Positions 9,973 to 19,000 of a stretch of DNA of 64,000 nt are shown here, piece after piece. The DNA is taken from positions 124,001 to 188,000 of the forward strand of contig NZ_SADT02000008.1 in NCBI RefSeq assembly GCF_004016445.2. Reading direction: 5' to 3'. The DNA is from Mesorhizobium sp. M2E.F.Ca.ET.219.01.1.1. Lineage in GTDB: Bacteria; Pseudomonadota; Alphaproteobacteria; Rhizobiales; Rhizobiaceae. The number at the start of each line of letters is the position of its first letter. Position 1 is the first letter of the stretch. Both the position numbers and the translations under genes were made by a program. A model generated the notes under the pieces. That model made no database searches, was not told the DNA's origin, and worked only from the letters and a program-made list of their open reading frames with translations.

Positions 9973-11339
9973 CACGCAATCTCCTCGAGGAGGGCGGAAT
10001 TTTCAGAAAGGAATGCTTCAAAGACGCCGGAGATCGTCTCGATTTCCGCCTCCCCCATGGTCGTCGAAAGACAGGCCGCTGCGCCAAGTGGAAGAACGAT
10101 GCCGTTTCCCGCGAAAAAGCGGGACATCTCTTTCATGACTTTGGTTTCGGCCGGGTTCCAATGCGCTTCCCGGAACTCGCGTGGACGCGTTGGCTTCGGG
10201 TGGATGCGGAAGAGCGAAGCCGCCCCGGTAATGCTAAGCGGCGCATTTGCACGTGCGATAATGTCCTCCAAGCGGTTCCGCAGTTGGTTACCCAGCCGTT
10301 CAAGCCGGGCAAAGGCGATTTCATCGAGGGCCTTCATTGCGGCCTGGCCTGCCACCATGGAGATCGGATTCGCCGAAAACGTCCCGCCTTGCGGAAGCAA
10401 TGGCCGGCCGCGGCTGCCGTCGAACACGCTCATGATTTCGCCCAGACCTCCGACCGCTCCAATCGGAAAACCGCCTCCAATAATCTTGCCCAAAGCAAAC
10501 AGGTCCGGCTGGAGGCCATAGCGTGCCGAAGCGCCGTGATAGTCCTGACGAAAATTGAGGACCTCGTCGCTGATGACGAGAATCCCATGCTCGCGCGCCG
10601 TCTCCTGGAGAGCGGCAACGAATTCCGGTTCGGGAGCGATGAGCCCAGCCCGGCTGGGCATCGGATCGATAACCACCGCCGCGATTTCGCTGGCGCGGCG
10701 GTTCAGTAATTCGCGCGTTCCAGCCGCATCGTTGAACCGTAGCACCACCACATCGTCCAGCACCGAAGCCGGCATGCCGCGGTAATAGGGCGTCGCCGCC
10801 GGGCTGTCCGGGAGGCCCCAGTTTTCCGGTACGCTTGCCTGAGCCACTTCCACCCAGTCATAGGCTCCATGATAGGCGCCTTCGATCTTGGCGATCCGGG
10901 ATCGTCCCGTGAACGCGCGGGCTGCCTTGACGGCGAACATGACGGCTTCCGTGCCTGTATTGACGAAGCGGATGCGCTCGAGCCGAGGCACCCGGGCGCA
11001 CAAGAGCGAGGCGAGCTCGACTTCGGCCTCCGTGGGGTTGGCGAAACAGGTGCCGGCCCTCATCTGGCTCTCGACGGCCGCTCGCACCGGTTCGCAAGCG
11101 TGCCCGTGAATGAGCGTAGTGAAATTCAGGTTGAGGTCGAGGAAGCGCCTACCGTCGACGTCGGTCAAATACGCTCCCTCTGCGCGGGCAATGTAGCGAG
11201 GAACCGGGTCGCGTTCGACCGTGACGCGCGTCGTTCCGTCCGGGAAGACGGCATGCGCGCGCTCAAACAAAGCGCTCGAATGCGGCCCAGGCGGAAAGGC
11301 CGCTGCTTTAGACGTCTGTAAACTGGCCGAAACAGGCAT
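9972..11339 (-). CDS. Class III PLP-dependent aminotransferase (glutamate-1-semialdehyde aminomutase-like)
   Basis: PLP enzyme of about 455 residues. Key motifs are NTGTEAVMFAVKAARAFTGR (phosphate-binding region), EGAYHGAYDW, VISDEVLNFR (the Asp that contacts the pyridine ring) and LGKIIGGGFPIGAVGG with the Schiff-base lysine. The sequence resembles the GSA-aminomutase-like branch, which includes many catabolic transaminases. The ATG at 11339 has GGAGGTGAGG just upstream; a GTG immediately before it is less likely. It is the first gene of the minus-strand operon and has an operator-like site 75 bases upstream (11414-11428). Amino-group transfer from an imported amine or amino acid fits the context. 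Confidence 0.87.
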   Translation of the reverse strand: MPVSASLQTSKAAAFPPGPHSSALFERAHAVFPDGTTRVTVERDPVPRYIARAEGAYLTDVDGRRFLDLNLNFTTLIHGHACEPVRAAVESQMRAGTCFANPTEAEVELASLLCARVPRLERIRFVNTGTEAVMFAVKAARAFTGRSRIAKIEGAYHGAYDWVEVAQASVPENWGLPDSPAATPYYRGMPASVLDDVVVLRFNDAAGTRELLNRRASEIAAVVIDPMPSRAGLIAPEPEFVAALQETAREHGILVISDEVLNFRQDYHGASARYGLQPDLFALGKIIGGGFPIGAVGGLGEIMSVFDGSRGRPLLPQGGTFSANPISMVAGQAAMKALDEIAFARLERLGNQLRNRLEDIIARANAPLSITGAASLFRIHPKPTRPREFREAHWNPAETKVMKEMSRFFAGNGIVLPLGAAACLSTTMGEAEIETISGVFEAFLSENSALLEEIA

Positions 11340-11413
11340 CACACCTCACCTCCATGGTCGCCACATCAAAGGGCGCGTCCTCAGGACACGGCGGAGGAGA
11401 AGCAGATTTTGAT

Positions 11414-11428
11414 ATTTGATGCAACAAA
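11414..11428 (-). promoter_or_regulatory. Putative GntR/FCD operator upstream of the aminotransferase operon
   Basis: On the minus strand this reads TTTGTTGCATCAAAT. It matches 13 of 15 bases of the site at 12306-12320 and resembles the FadR-subfamily consensus TNGTNNNACNA with one mismatch. It sits between the 3' end of the regulator gene and the aminotransferase start, where a repressor of that operon would bind. Confidence 0.55.
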
Positions 11429-11433
11429 AAAGT

Positions 11434-12162
11434 TTAAGTGACCGGCTCTCCTTGTTGATCGCCAGCGGCACCGAGTTGCGACGACAGGCGGCGGTAGCCG
11501 CTGCGAATGTCGTTTTCGATTGCCGCTCGCACCGCTGCGGGATCCCGGTCCTGCAATCCACGCAGAGCCCACAAGTGGTTGGAAACGCCAGTGCGCGACT
11601 GCGCGAACTCCGGATAGAGGCCGTTGAACGCCGGGCCCATGCGAAGCCACAATGATTCAATGATGGTTACAAGCCGGCGCATGCCGGAACGGCGATAGAT
11701 CAGGAAATGAAAATCCTTATTGGCATCGAGCACATCCGTGTATCGGCCCTCGTCCAGACCACGATTGATGCGCTGCTGTAACTCTTCCAGTTCATGGATA
11801 TCCGCCTCGGTCACGTGGTTGGTCGACTGCTCGGCCGCCAAGCCCTCCAGGGACAGGCGAATTGCAGTGATCTCATCGAGGTCTGGAAGGCTGAGATAGG
11901 GCACAATGACCGTTTTGGGGCCGGCATTGATCAGCCCTCCCTCCCCGATCAGCCGTGTGATGGCATCCCGTGCCGGGGTGGTGCTGACCTCGAGGACTTG
12001 GGCGACCGAACGAAGCGTAAGCTTGGTGCCTGGCTGCAGTGCCCCTCGAATAAGCGAGTCCTTCAAAGCCGCGTAGGCACTCTCGCCGAGGCTGCTGTGC
12101 CGCCCAATCGGGGCAAGATCGCCAGGAAGCGCTTCCTTGCCCTTTTTTGACGCAGCAAACAT
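11434..12162 (-). CDS. GntR-family transcriptional regulator, FadR/FCD subfamily
   Basis: Regulator of about 242 residues. An N-terminal winged helix-turn-helix (about 20-85: ALKDSLIRGALQPGTKLTLR, SVAQVLEVSTTPARDAITRL) is followed by a helical FCD ligand-binding domain with ITAIRLSLEGLAAEQ, a metal-site-like DANKDFHFLIY, and SNHLWALRGLQDRDPAAVRA near the end. The frame is open to 12270, but the ATG at 12162 has an AGGACAGGA ribosome site and matches the family's N-terminus. It lies between a catabolic operon and a divergent transporter operon, each with a similar dyad upstream. It probably represses both until an imported compound or metabolite binds. Confidence 0.88.
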   Translation of the reverse strand: MFAASKKGKEALPGDLAPIGRHSSLGESAYAALKDSLIRGALQPGTKLTLRSVAQVLEVSTTPARDAITRLIGEGGLINAGPKTVIVPYLSLPDLDEITAIRLSLEGLAAEQSTNHVTEADIHELEELQQRINRGLDEGRYTDVLDANKDFHFLIYRRSGMRRLVTIIESLWLRMGPAFNGLYPEFAQSRTGVSNHLWALRGLQDRDPAAVRAAIENDIRSGYRRLSSQLGAAGDQQGEPVT

Positions 12163-12286
12163 CGCCAACCATCCTGTCCTGCGTGCGATCGCGGGAGATG
12201 CTCCCGCCGACTCGCTGTGAAACACGTTTGGAACCCTAGTCTTGGCCTGTGGCCCGCGCCAGAGGGTCAAAATGGTGTTCGGTGAC

Positions 12287-12320
12287 TTGACAGAAATATG
12301 AAGCGTTTGTTACACCAAAT
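12287..12320 (+). promoter_or_regulatory. Promoter region with GntR/FCD operator in front of the transporter operon
   Basis: A TTGACA -35-like hexamer at 12287-12292 is followed by the dyad TTTGTTACACCAAAT at 12306-12320. The core TTGTTACACCA (12307-12317) fits TNGTNNNACNA exactly. The dyad would cover the -10 region, which suits a repressor. The site also lies upstream of the divergent regulator gene, so it may mediate autoregulation. Confidence 0.55.
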
Positions 12321-12371
12321 TTCATATTTTAAAAAGGCGTGCGGACGACCTGCAGCCGGGAGGATGAACGG

Positions 12372-13514
12372 ATGGACAAATTGGGAGTCGCGGAAGGGCT
12401 GATAAACAGGCGCAAACTGCTTGGCCTGGCCTCTGGTGCGGCGGCGGCGGGCATTGGCCTGGCCTTGCCTGAGCTCGTCATGGCGGCCCCCTTCGAAGGG
12501 CTCGTCGAACGCGCGCGCCAGGCGGGCGAGCGACAAGTCGTGGTCGCGGGCGGCACCGGCGCCTACGGTGACCTGGTCAAGAAGCACTTCTATCTCCCGT
12601 TTACCGAAGCCACGGGCATAGAGGTCGTCCCGACCGGCGGTGGCTATGGCGAGAAGCTCGCCAAGCTGAAGGCCATGACATCTGTTGGAAAGGTTGAATG
12701 GGACGTCATCACCCTTTCGATCGACTCGCTGACCCCCGACGTCACGAGCCTGCTTCGTGATCTTGGTGATTGCGCCGGCTTGCCGGACGTGGCCAGCCAG
12801 GGTGTCGACGGTTCATGTCTGCGCGAGGGCGTGATGTTTGATATAGGAGGCGGCGTTCTTGCCTTCGACAAACGCAGCTTTCCCGAAGGCCAGGCACAGC
12901 CGGCCGGCTGGGCGGATTTTTGGAACGTGAAGGCCTTCCCTGGGCCGAGGGCGCTACCCAACATCGGCAATCCGTGGTGGGCATTAATTGCGGCGCTCGA
13001 GGCGGATGGCGTCAGCCGAGATGCGCTGTTCCCACTGGACATCGATCGCGCCTTTCGCAAGCTGGACGAGATCAAGCCGCATGTGACGGTATGGTGGAAG
13101 AGCGGCGACCAGAGCCAGCAGATCTTTCGTACGGGCGAAGTGGTGATGGCTATGCTGTTTTCGGGCCGCGCCTTCCGGCTGCGCGGCGAGGGAATTCCGC
13201 TCGGCATCAGCTGGAACGGTGCGCCGCTGGATGCAGCATTTTGGGCTGTGACCAAAGCGGCTCAGCATCCAAACGCCGCGCTTGCGCTGCTCGATTTCAT
13301 CTACACGCGCCCGAAGGCGCATGCCGAATTCGCGGCGGAGTCTTTCGGCTCGACGGCTCAGCGCGGAGCCCTCGATTTCTTGACGGCCGATGCCAAGGCC
13401 TCAAGTGTGCTGCAGCCCGCCAACTGGTCAAACATCGTTCGTGTCGACCGCGAATGGCTTGCCGCAAACCGCGAGAAGGTTTTGCAGCGTTGGAGCATGT
13501 GGATCGCGAGCTGA
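12372..13514 (+). CDS. ABC transporter substrate-binding protein, spermidine/putrescine type, Tat-exported
   Basis: Periplasmic binding protein of 380 residues. The N-terminus has a twin-arginine signal (NRRKLLGLASGAAAAGIGLA, residues about 12-31) ending near AAP. The mature part resembles PotD/PotF-like extracellular solute-binding proteins, for example VVAGGTGAYGDL, WADFWNVKAFPGPRALPN and VTVWWKSGDQSQQIF. The ATG at 12372 is chosen because GGGAGGA lies seven bases upstream; the frame stays open from 12339. It is the first gene of the plus-strand transporter operon under the GntR-type site. Tat export suggests folding before export. The ligand is likely a small amine or amino compound, which is inference. 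Confidence 0.87.
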   Translation: MDKLGVAEGLINRRKLLGLASGAAAAGIGLALPELVMAAPFEGLVERARQAGERQVVVAGGTGAYGDLVKKHFYLPFTEATGIEVVPTGGGYGEKLAKLKAMTSVGKVEWDVITLSIDSLTPDVTSLLRDLGDCAGLPDVASQGVDGSCLREGVMFDIGGGVLAFDKRSFPEGQAQPAGWADFWNVKAFPGPRALPNIGNPWWALIAALEADGVSRDALFPLDIDRAFRKLDEIKPHVTVWWKSGDQSQQIFRTGEVVMAMLFSGRAFRLRGEGIPLGISWNGAPLDAAFWAVTKAAQHPNAALALLDFIYTRPKAHAEFAAESFGSTAQRGALDFLTADAKASSVLQPANWSNIVRVDREWLAANREKVLQRWSMWIAS

Positions 13515-13610
13515 ACTGATTTCCGAACGCCAGGGCTGCCAAAGCCATCAGGCTTGGCGATCCTGAAATGTTGTCCCTCAACTTTCGACTTTTTTGGAGG
13601 TAGCCGAGCA

Positions 13611-14714
13611 GTGGATGGAGCAAGCGTTTCGGTTCGGGGGCTAGGCAAGCGTTACGGCGCGGTTCGCGCCGTGAAGGAGGTGGGCATCGAGGTTCGTTCC
13701 GGCGAGTTCCTCTCGCTTCTGGGACCGTCAGGGTCCGGCAAGACGACGCTCCTTATGATGATTGCCGGCTTCGAGATGCCAAGCGAAGGCGCGATCCGGA
13801 TTGGCGATCGCGACGTGACCTATGTTGCGCCGAACCGGCGCAATATCGGTATGGTGTTTCAGCGATACGCGCTGTTTCCCCACATGACGGTTGCGGACAA
13901 CGTCGCCTTTCCGCTGCGTATGCGCAAAGTTGTGAAAGCCGAGATTGCGCGTCGGGTCACCGACGCCCTCGCGCTGGTGCAACTCCAAGACTTTGGCAAA
14001 CGTCTGCCGGCCGAGCTGTCGGGCGGGCAACAACAGCGCGTGGCGGTGGCGCGCGCTTTGGTGTTCGAGCCGCCCGTCCTCCTTATGGACGAGCCACTTG
14101 GCGCGCTCGACAAGAAGCTGCGTGAGCAGATGCAAATCGAGATAAAGCGCCTGCAGCAGCGGTTGGGCGTGACCGTCATTTATGTGACTCACGACCAGGA
14201 GGAGGCGCTCACCATGTCAGACCGGATCGCGGTCATGCGCAACGGCTCGCTGGAGCAGATCGGTTCACCGACCGAGCTCTATGACAATCCCGCCACGCCA
14301 TTTGTCGCCGATTTCGTCGGTAAGACGAACTTCCTGGAAGCTGTCTGTCAAAGCTGCAACGGAACCGGTCTCGAATTCGGCCTTGGCCAAAGCGGCTTCA
14401 TTCACCTGAAAGAATGCCCACCCAATCTGCCCTCGCCGCCCCGGCCTGGCGACAAAATGCGTGTGGCCGTGCGACCGGAGCAGATACGAATCTTGCGCCC
14501 AGAAGATAGCGATAGCCCGCCTCTCAACGGCGTCGTTGAAGCCGTGATCTTTGTCGGCTCGTTCCGGACGTTCCTGGTACGCCTTGCCGGAGGCGAGCTC
14601 GTCCATGTTCAGGCCAGTACGGATCATGGCATTGCGCACCCGCAAGAAGGCGATCGCGTCGGCCTGACCATACCAAGCCAGGCAGTGCAGGTCTTTCCGG
14701 AGCGGAGGCCGTGA
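13611..14714 (+). CDS. ABC transporter ATP-binding protein, PotA-like
   Basis: ATPase of 367 residues. Walker A is LLGPSGSGKTTLL (about residues 37-49), the signature is LSGGQQQRVAVARAL, Walker B is PPVLLMDEPLGALD, and the switch His is in VIYVTHDQEEAL. A C-terminal TOBE domain follows (about 280-365, including VAVRPEQIRIL). The start is read as GTG at 13611 because GGAGG lies ten bases upstream. A longer frame from 13554 has no ribosome site and would add unrelated sequence. The stop overlaps the GTGACGATG start region of the first permease. It energises the amine-type importer. Confidence 0.92.
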   Translation: MDGASVSVRGLGKRYGAVRAVKEVGIEVRSGEFLSLLGPSGSGKTTLLMMIAGFEMPSEGAIRIGDRDVTYVAPNRRNIGMVFQRYALFPHMTVADNVAFPLRMRKVVKAEIARRVTDALALVQLQDFGKRLPAELSGGQQQRVAVARALVFEPPVLLMDEPLGALDKKLREQMQIEIKRLQQRLGVTVIYVTHDQEEALTMSDRIAVMRNGSLEQIGSPTELYDNPATPFVADFVGKTNFLEAVCQSCNGTGLEFGLGQSGFIHLKECPPNLPSPPRPGDKMRVAVRPEQIRILRPEDSDSPPLNGVVEAVIFVGSFRTFLVRLAGGELVHVQASTDHGIAHPQEGDRVGLTIPSQAVQVFPERRP

Positions 14715-14716
14715 CG

Positions 14717-15604
14717 ATGCGCGCCAAACCCTTGGCGGGGAGTCCTTTTGGGGGCCGCCCAACTTCGGCGCAGGAATATGGGCCGGGTCTGTCGCTGCTT
14801 CTCGTAACCCCGCTTGTCCTGCTTCTCGTTGGGGGCTTCCTCTACCCGGTCGGAAAGCTCTTTTGGGGCAGTGTCTTCGTACCGGAAGCGACGTTTGCGA
14901 ACTACGCGCGCATCCTGCAGGAGCCGCTATTCTTGCTTGTTCTGTGCCGCACGTTCGAGATCGCCTTCGTCGTTACCGCTCTCGCCTTGCTGCTTGGCTA
15001 CCCGGTGGCTATGGCGATGGCCCGCGTCTCTGGGCGCACAGCAATGCTGATTGCCGCCTGCGTGCTCATCCCCTTGTGGACGAGCGTCCTCGTTCGCTCC
15101 TACGCCTGGATAGTGCTCCTCCAGCGAAACGGTGTTGTCAACAACGCGCTGATCGAGACAGGGCTGACAGGGACGCCGTTGCGGCTCCTCTATACACAGG
15201 GCGCCGTGATCGCGGCGATGACGCAGGTCCTGCTACCCTTCATGATTTTGCCGATCTATTCGGTTGTCCGCAACATTCCCGATGACTTTGTGAGAGCGGC
15301 GCGCAATCTTGGCGCCGGCAGCCTCCAGGCTTTCTTTCGCGTCACGTTGCCGCTCAGCCTTCCCGGCGTGACGGCAGGGGTGCTCATCACCTTCATTCTG
15401 TCGCTTGGGTTCTACATCACGCCGGCGCTCGTCGGCGGACCAGGCACTCTCATGATGTCGACCCTGATCGGTCAGCAGACGACGGAACTCCTTGACTGGC
15501 CATTCGCAGGAGCGCTTGCCGCGGTTCTGCTCGCCGCCACGCTTTTGCTCGTCATTGTTTTCCGGCGCGCGCTCGCGCTTAACAAGGGGTTCAAACTTGG
15601 CTAA
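14717..15604 (+). CDS. ABC transporter permease, PotB-like
   Basis: Inner-membrane permease of about 295 residues with six predicted transmembrane helices. The cytoplasmic EAA loop is visible as VRAARNLGAGSLQAFFRVTL near residue 200. The ATG at 14717 is preferred over the GTG at 14711 because GGAGG is then eight bases upstream; the GTG would overlap the ATPase stop. Its 3' end overlaps the next permease by eight bases. Together with the ATPase and binding protein it completes a PotABCD-type importer. Confidence 0.9.
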   Translation: MRAKPLAGSPFGGRPTSAQEYGPGLSLLLVTPLVLLLVGGFLYPVGKLFWGSVFVPEATFANYARILQEPLFLLVLCRTFEIAFVVTALALLLGYPVAMAMARVSGRTAMLIAACVLIPLWTSVLVRSYAWIVLLQRNGVVNNALIETGLTGTPLRLLYTQGAVIAAMTQVLLPFMILPIYSVVRNIPDDFVRAARNLGAGSLQAFFRVTLPLSLPGVTAGVLITFILSLGFYITPALVGGPGTLMMSTLIGQQTTELLDWPFAGALAAVLLAATLLLVIVFRRALALNKGFKLG

Positions 15605-16448
15605 CGCTGACCTGGTTCTTGCTGAACGAGCCGTTCGAGAAAAAGGCCATATCGCCAGAAATACGGCGGCACTTCTTGCCGCGGTGCCGATCGGGTTGAT
15701 CCTGTTTTTCCTTCTGCTGCCGACGCTCATCGTCATCCCGATGTCTGTCGGCACCTCACCCTACATTGAGTTCCCGCCCCGGGGGCTCACATTCAAGTGG
15801 TACGAGGCGTATTTCAGCGACCCGGATTGGATGGCCGCGACCTGGTTCAGCTTTCGTATCGCTGTTGCGACGACGTTCACGGCCACGGTCATCGGCACGC
15901 TTGCCGCTGTTGCATTGATCCGAGGCCGACTGCCTGCCAAAGAGTACCTCCAGGCGCTGACGCTGGCTCCGCTTATCGTCCCCCATATCGTCATCGCCGT
16001 CTCGCTCTATCTTTTCTTTGCCCCCCTCGGCCTGGTGGGCAACTTCTACGGGTTCGTCATTGCCCACTCGATGCTGGCGGTGCCCTACGTGGTGATCACA
16101 GTAAGTGCCGCTCTGCAGCGCTTTGATCCGAACCTCGAGCTTGCGGCACTCAATTGCGGCGCCACGCGCCTGCAGGCGTTTTTTCACATCGTGCTGCCGA
16201 ACATCCGGCCCGGCGTTGCCGCCGGCGCGGTCTTCGCGTTCTTGGCCTCGTTCGATGAGGCGACAGTCGCCTTCTTCATCTCCGGCATCGAGGGCAAGAC
16301 GATCACGCGCAAGATGTTCGAGGACATTGATTTCAATCTTACGCCGGTGATCGCCGCCGTTTCGACTGTCCTGACGCTGGTCTCGCTGGTGCTCATGAGC
16401 AGGATCGAGATTGCGCGGCGGCGGAGCGACCATGGCCGGCGGGAATGA
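15597..16448 (+). CDS. ABC transporter permease, PotC-like
   Basis: Second permease subunit, 283 residues, with six predicted transmembrane segments and the EAA loop LAALNCGATRLQAFFHIVLP near residue 190. I read the start as TTG at 15597, with AAGGGG seven bases upstream and the start inside the end of the first permease. The frame is open further upstream, to 15492, but those residues have no membrane-protein character. The stop overlaps an ATG of the next gene (ATGA at 16445-16448). Confidence 0.88.
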   Translation: MANADLVLAERAVREKGHIARNTAALLAAVPIGLILFFLLLPTLIVIPMSVGTSPYIEFPPRGLTFKWYEAYFSDPDWMAATWFSFRIAVATTFTATVIGTLAAVALIRGRLPAKEYLQALTLAPLIVPHIVIAVSLYLFFAPLGLVGNFYGFVIAHSMLAVPYVVITVSAALQRFDPNLELAALNCGATRLQAFFHIVLPNIRPGVAAGAVFAFLASFDEATVAFFISGIEGKTITRKMFEDIDFNLTPVIAAVSTVLTLVSLVLMSRIEIARRRSDHGRRE

Positions 16449-16495
16449 AGCTTGGGTCCTGGCTAGCGCCACGCGCCAACAAAGGGAGAAATCTT

Positions 16496-18070
16496 GTGCA
16501 TGGAGCAGTGCCATCAGGCGGAGCCGAACCTCGGCGCCGGCTTGACGAAAAGCCGTCGTCCCGCAGACGCATCCTCGTTGGGCGCCTGTTTCATGAATCG
16601 CACAGTTTCAGCACGCAGATCACCTCTGGCGAAGCGTTCGAAATCAAGCGGGGTGAGGAGTTGCTCGCTAACGCGCGACAGTCCGGGACGACCCTTGGTG
16701 GCATGGTCAATCGGGCGACCGCTTTTGGCTATCAGGTGGTGCCGGCCGTCTCGGCCGTTGCTCCCCCTGGCGGCCTAGTTGACCAGGATTTTTATGTTCA
16801 GATGCGGGACGCGCTGATCGCCCTGGCTCGCCATGAGCGATACGACGCCATCGCGCTCGAATTGCACGGTGCCATGGCCACGACTGAGCTCCCGGATGCG
16901 GACGGCGATCTTCTTGTACGCTTGCGCGAGGCTGTTGGGCCGGATGTCCCGATTGGCATCGGTCTCGACCTGCATGCCCATGTTACGCCGGCCACGCTTC
17001 GTTCGGTCGATATCTGCATCGCATGCAAGGAGAACCCGCATTCCGACGTGATTTTATGCGGCGAGCGGGTAGTTGAATGCCTGGCGGCAGTGCTGGACGG
17101 AACGCTCGACCCGGTCCTCACCATGGCCAAGGTGCCCATGATTTTGCCCGGAGCCGCCGAGACCGGTAGCGGCCCTCTTGCCGAACTTCATGCACGTGCA
17201 CGTGTGCTCGCCGCGGCGCACCCGGAAATCTGGGACGTCTCCCTGTTCAATGTCTATCCCTACGCTGATGACCGGGGCATGGGACAGGCAGTAGTCGTGC
17301 TGACGCATGGCCTCAGCCGGCTTGCGCAAACTGCGGCAATCGAGCTCGCTGAGCTTTTCTGGGCATGGCGCGAGCGCTTCCAGGATGACCTTCTGACTAT
17401 CGATCAAGCGTTCGAGCTCATCGCTCGCGAGCCCAATCGGCGCCCATACATCCTCGCCGACATGGGAGACAGGGTCCTGGCAGGAGCGCCCGGCGACAGC
17501 ACCGCAATCATCGAACGTGCGTTGGTCGGGCCCAGCAGCTTGCGTGGTGCCGTTCCGGTCACCGATCCCGAAAGCGTTGAGGCCGCCGCATTGGCCGGCG
17601 TCGACGCTCGGGTCACGCTTGCCATCGGCGGACGCTTGACCCCCAGTTTCGCACCTCTCACGGTTTCCGGTATGGTCGCCGCAATCAGCGACGGTCGCTT
17701 TGTGATCACCGGACCGTTCGGTGCGGGCGAGGAAACGTCGCTCGGCCGCACCGCGGTGCTGGTGGTCGATGACCGGCTGACCATCATGCTGACGAGCAAG
17801 CCGGGCTTCACGCATGACCCCGCGGCTTTTGCCAGCCAAGGCATCGATGTCGCGACCCAGGATTTCGTCGTCGTGAAATCCGGATATCACTACAAGCTGA
17901 ATTTCGCTGGGATCGGCACGCCGCTTGGCGTTGCGACGCCGGGAATTGGCTACTACACGCCAGGACTGCTGCAGTGGAGGAGAGCGCGATTCTGGCCTGA
18001 GCACGAAGTCCATCAGCCTGAAATCAGGGCTTATGTGAATGCCAAATCCGCCAAGACGCCGGCTGATTGA
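16496..18070 (+). CDS. M81 family metallopeptidase (MlrC-like)
   Basis: Member of the MlrC/M81 family, about 524 residues from a GTG at 16496 with AAGGGAG upstream. An ATG at 16445, overlapping the permease stop, would add 17 residues and is an alternative. The family N-terminal signature appears as ILVGRLFHESHSFST. Putative metal-site sequences follow: ALELHGAM, GIGLDLHAHVT and CKENPHSDV. The MlrC C-terminal domain begins near DMGDRVLAGAPGDSTAII. MlrC of microcystin degraders cleaves small linear peptides, but most M81 proteins have unknown substrates. As the last gene of the transporter operon it may act on the imported compound. Confidence 0.85.
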   Translation: MHGAVPSGGAEPRRRLDEKPSSRRRILVGRLFHESHSFSTQITSGEAFEIKRGEELLANARQSGTTLGGMVNRATAFGYQVVPAVSAVAPPGGLVDQDFYVQMRDALIALARHERYDAIALELHGAMATTELPDADGDLLVRLREAVGPDVPIGIGLDLHAHVTPATLRSVDICIACKENPHSDVILCGERVVECLAAVLDGTLDPVLTMAKVPMILPGAAETGSGPLAELHARARVLAAAHPEIWDVSLFNVYPYADDRGMGQAVVVLTHGLSRLAQTAAIELAELFWAWRERFQDDLLTIDQAFELIAREPNRRPYILADMGDRVLAGAPGDSTAIIERALVGPSSLRGAVPVTDPESVEAAALAGVDARVTLAIGGRLTPSFAPLTVSGMVAAISDGRFVITGPFGAGEETSLGRTAVLVVDDRLTIMLTSKPGFTHDPAAFASQGIDVATQDFVVVKSGYHYKLNFAGIGTPLGVATPGIGYYTPGLLQWRRARFWPEHEVHQPEIRAYVNAKSAKTPAD

Positions 18071-18088
18071 ACGATCGAGGCAAGGGCG

Positions 18089-19000
18089 TCAGCCGACCAC
18101 GGCTTCCTTCAACCGCCGCAGGTGGCCACGGCAGATTTCTTCGACCACCCTCTGCAATTCTGCGGTGCGCTCACCGAGCCAAGCAAGCGCCTCGTCGCTG
18201 ATGTCGTAATGCTTCGAGTACCGTGCTTTCACATAGGCCTCGTTCAAAGTGTTGAACCATGCCCGGTAACGCTGCTGGTCACGTGGCCAGACTTCGGCGA
18301 TCCGCCGGTCCTGCTCCTCAGCAAGCGCACGGAGAAAGGTCAACTTATGCGAAGGCGGGCTGTAATTTGTGAGCACCAAGAGAAGTGCCGAATAGGTGTT
18401 TTCAATTGCCTGATGTAGCTGGAAAGACGCGTTCTTCAGACGTCCTTTCGTCAGCGCAAACCGAAAGGCGTCGAGAAAATCCCGAGCGCTCGGCAAACGA
18501 TCATCGAAATACTCCTCAGCGAGCTTATAGGCCGCCCCGGGCGCAAGTGTCCTTGGCTCAGCGAGCGGCTCATCATCCAACTCGTAAAGCACGATCCCGT
18601 CGCGGCGCATATCGGTGAAGAAATATTGCCCTTCACGCAGCGCTGTATTCACCTCACGCCGCGAATGCACAATGAAGTTTGTTGGCGTTTCTAAACCTCG
18701 ATCGCGGATAAGGCGGTCCTTTGCCTTGTACCAATAAGCGAAATCGGCGAGCTTGCGATTGTTGACGACTATCAGCAGGTCGTAGTCCGATCGGTAGCCT
18801 TTCATAGTATGCGGCTCGTCGACCCAGTCTCCACGTGCGTAGGAGCCGAACAAGATCATCTTGAGGATCCGGCCCTTCTTCTTGAATTCGGTCGTGCCAT
18901 CTGCAATGGCGTCGTCGAATTCTTCATGGATGAGTTCCATGATCCGGGCAAGCTCGCGCTGCTTTTTCTCCGGCAGATGATCAATGCTGGTCTTCATCAT
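18089..19000 (-). CDS. Nucleotidyltransferase fused to a HEPN domain
   Basis: Protein of about 303 residues with two domains. The N-terminal part is a Pol-beta-like nucleotidyltransferase: MILFGSYARGDW, then YRSDYDLLIVVN (GS-x-DxD pattern, residues about 50-85). The C-terminal part is a HEPN-like helical bundle, with FQLHQAIENTYSALLLVLT and a KARYSKHYDIS stretch typical of MNT/HEPN proteins. The two parts are often separate genes in toxin-antitoxin pairs; here they are fused, as in many stand-alone proteobacterial proteins. The longer frame begins at a TTG (19015); the first ATG is at 19000. It stands alone between the M81 operon and the cold-shock gene. Substrate unknown. Confidence 0.82.
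   Translation of the reverse strand: MMKTSIDHLPEKKQRELARIMELIHEEFDDAIADGTTEFKKKGRILKMILFGSYARGDWVDEPHTMKGYRSDYDLLIVVNNRKLADFAYWYKAKDRLIRDRGLETPTNFIVHSRREVNTALREGQYFFTDMRRDGIVLYELDDEPLAEPRTLAPGAAYKLAEEYFDDRLPSARDFLDAFRFALTKGRLKNASFQLHQAIENTYSALLLVLTNYSPPSHKLTFLRALAEEQDRRIAEVWPRDQQRYRAWFNTLNEAYVKARYSKHYDISDEALAWLGERTAELQRVVEEICRGHLRRLKEAVVG

Noticed and set aside
9927..11321. Plus-strand open frames opposite the aminotransferase and ThDP genes
   Set aside because: All are antisense to strongly supported enzymes and carry no recognisable domain.
17054..18013. 319-codon open frame opposite the M81 peptidase gene
   Set aside because: Antisense to conserved M81 sequence; low-complexity basic/acidic translation.
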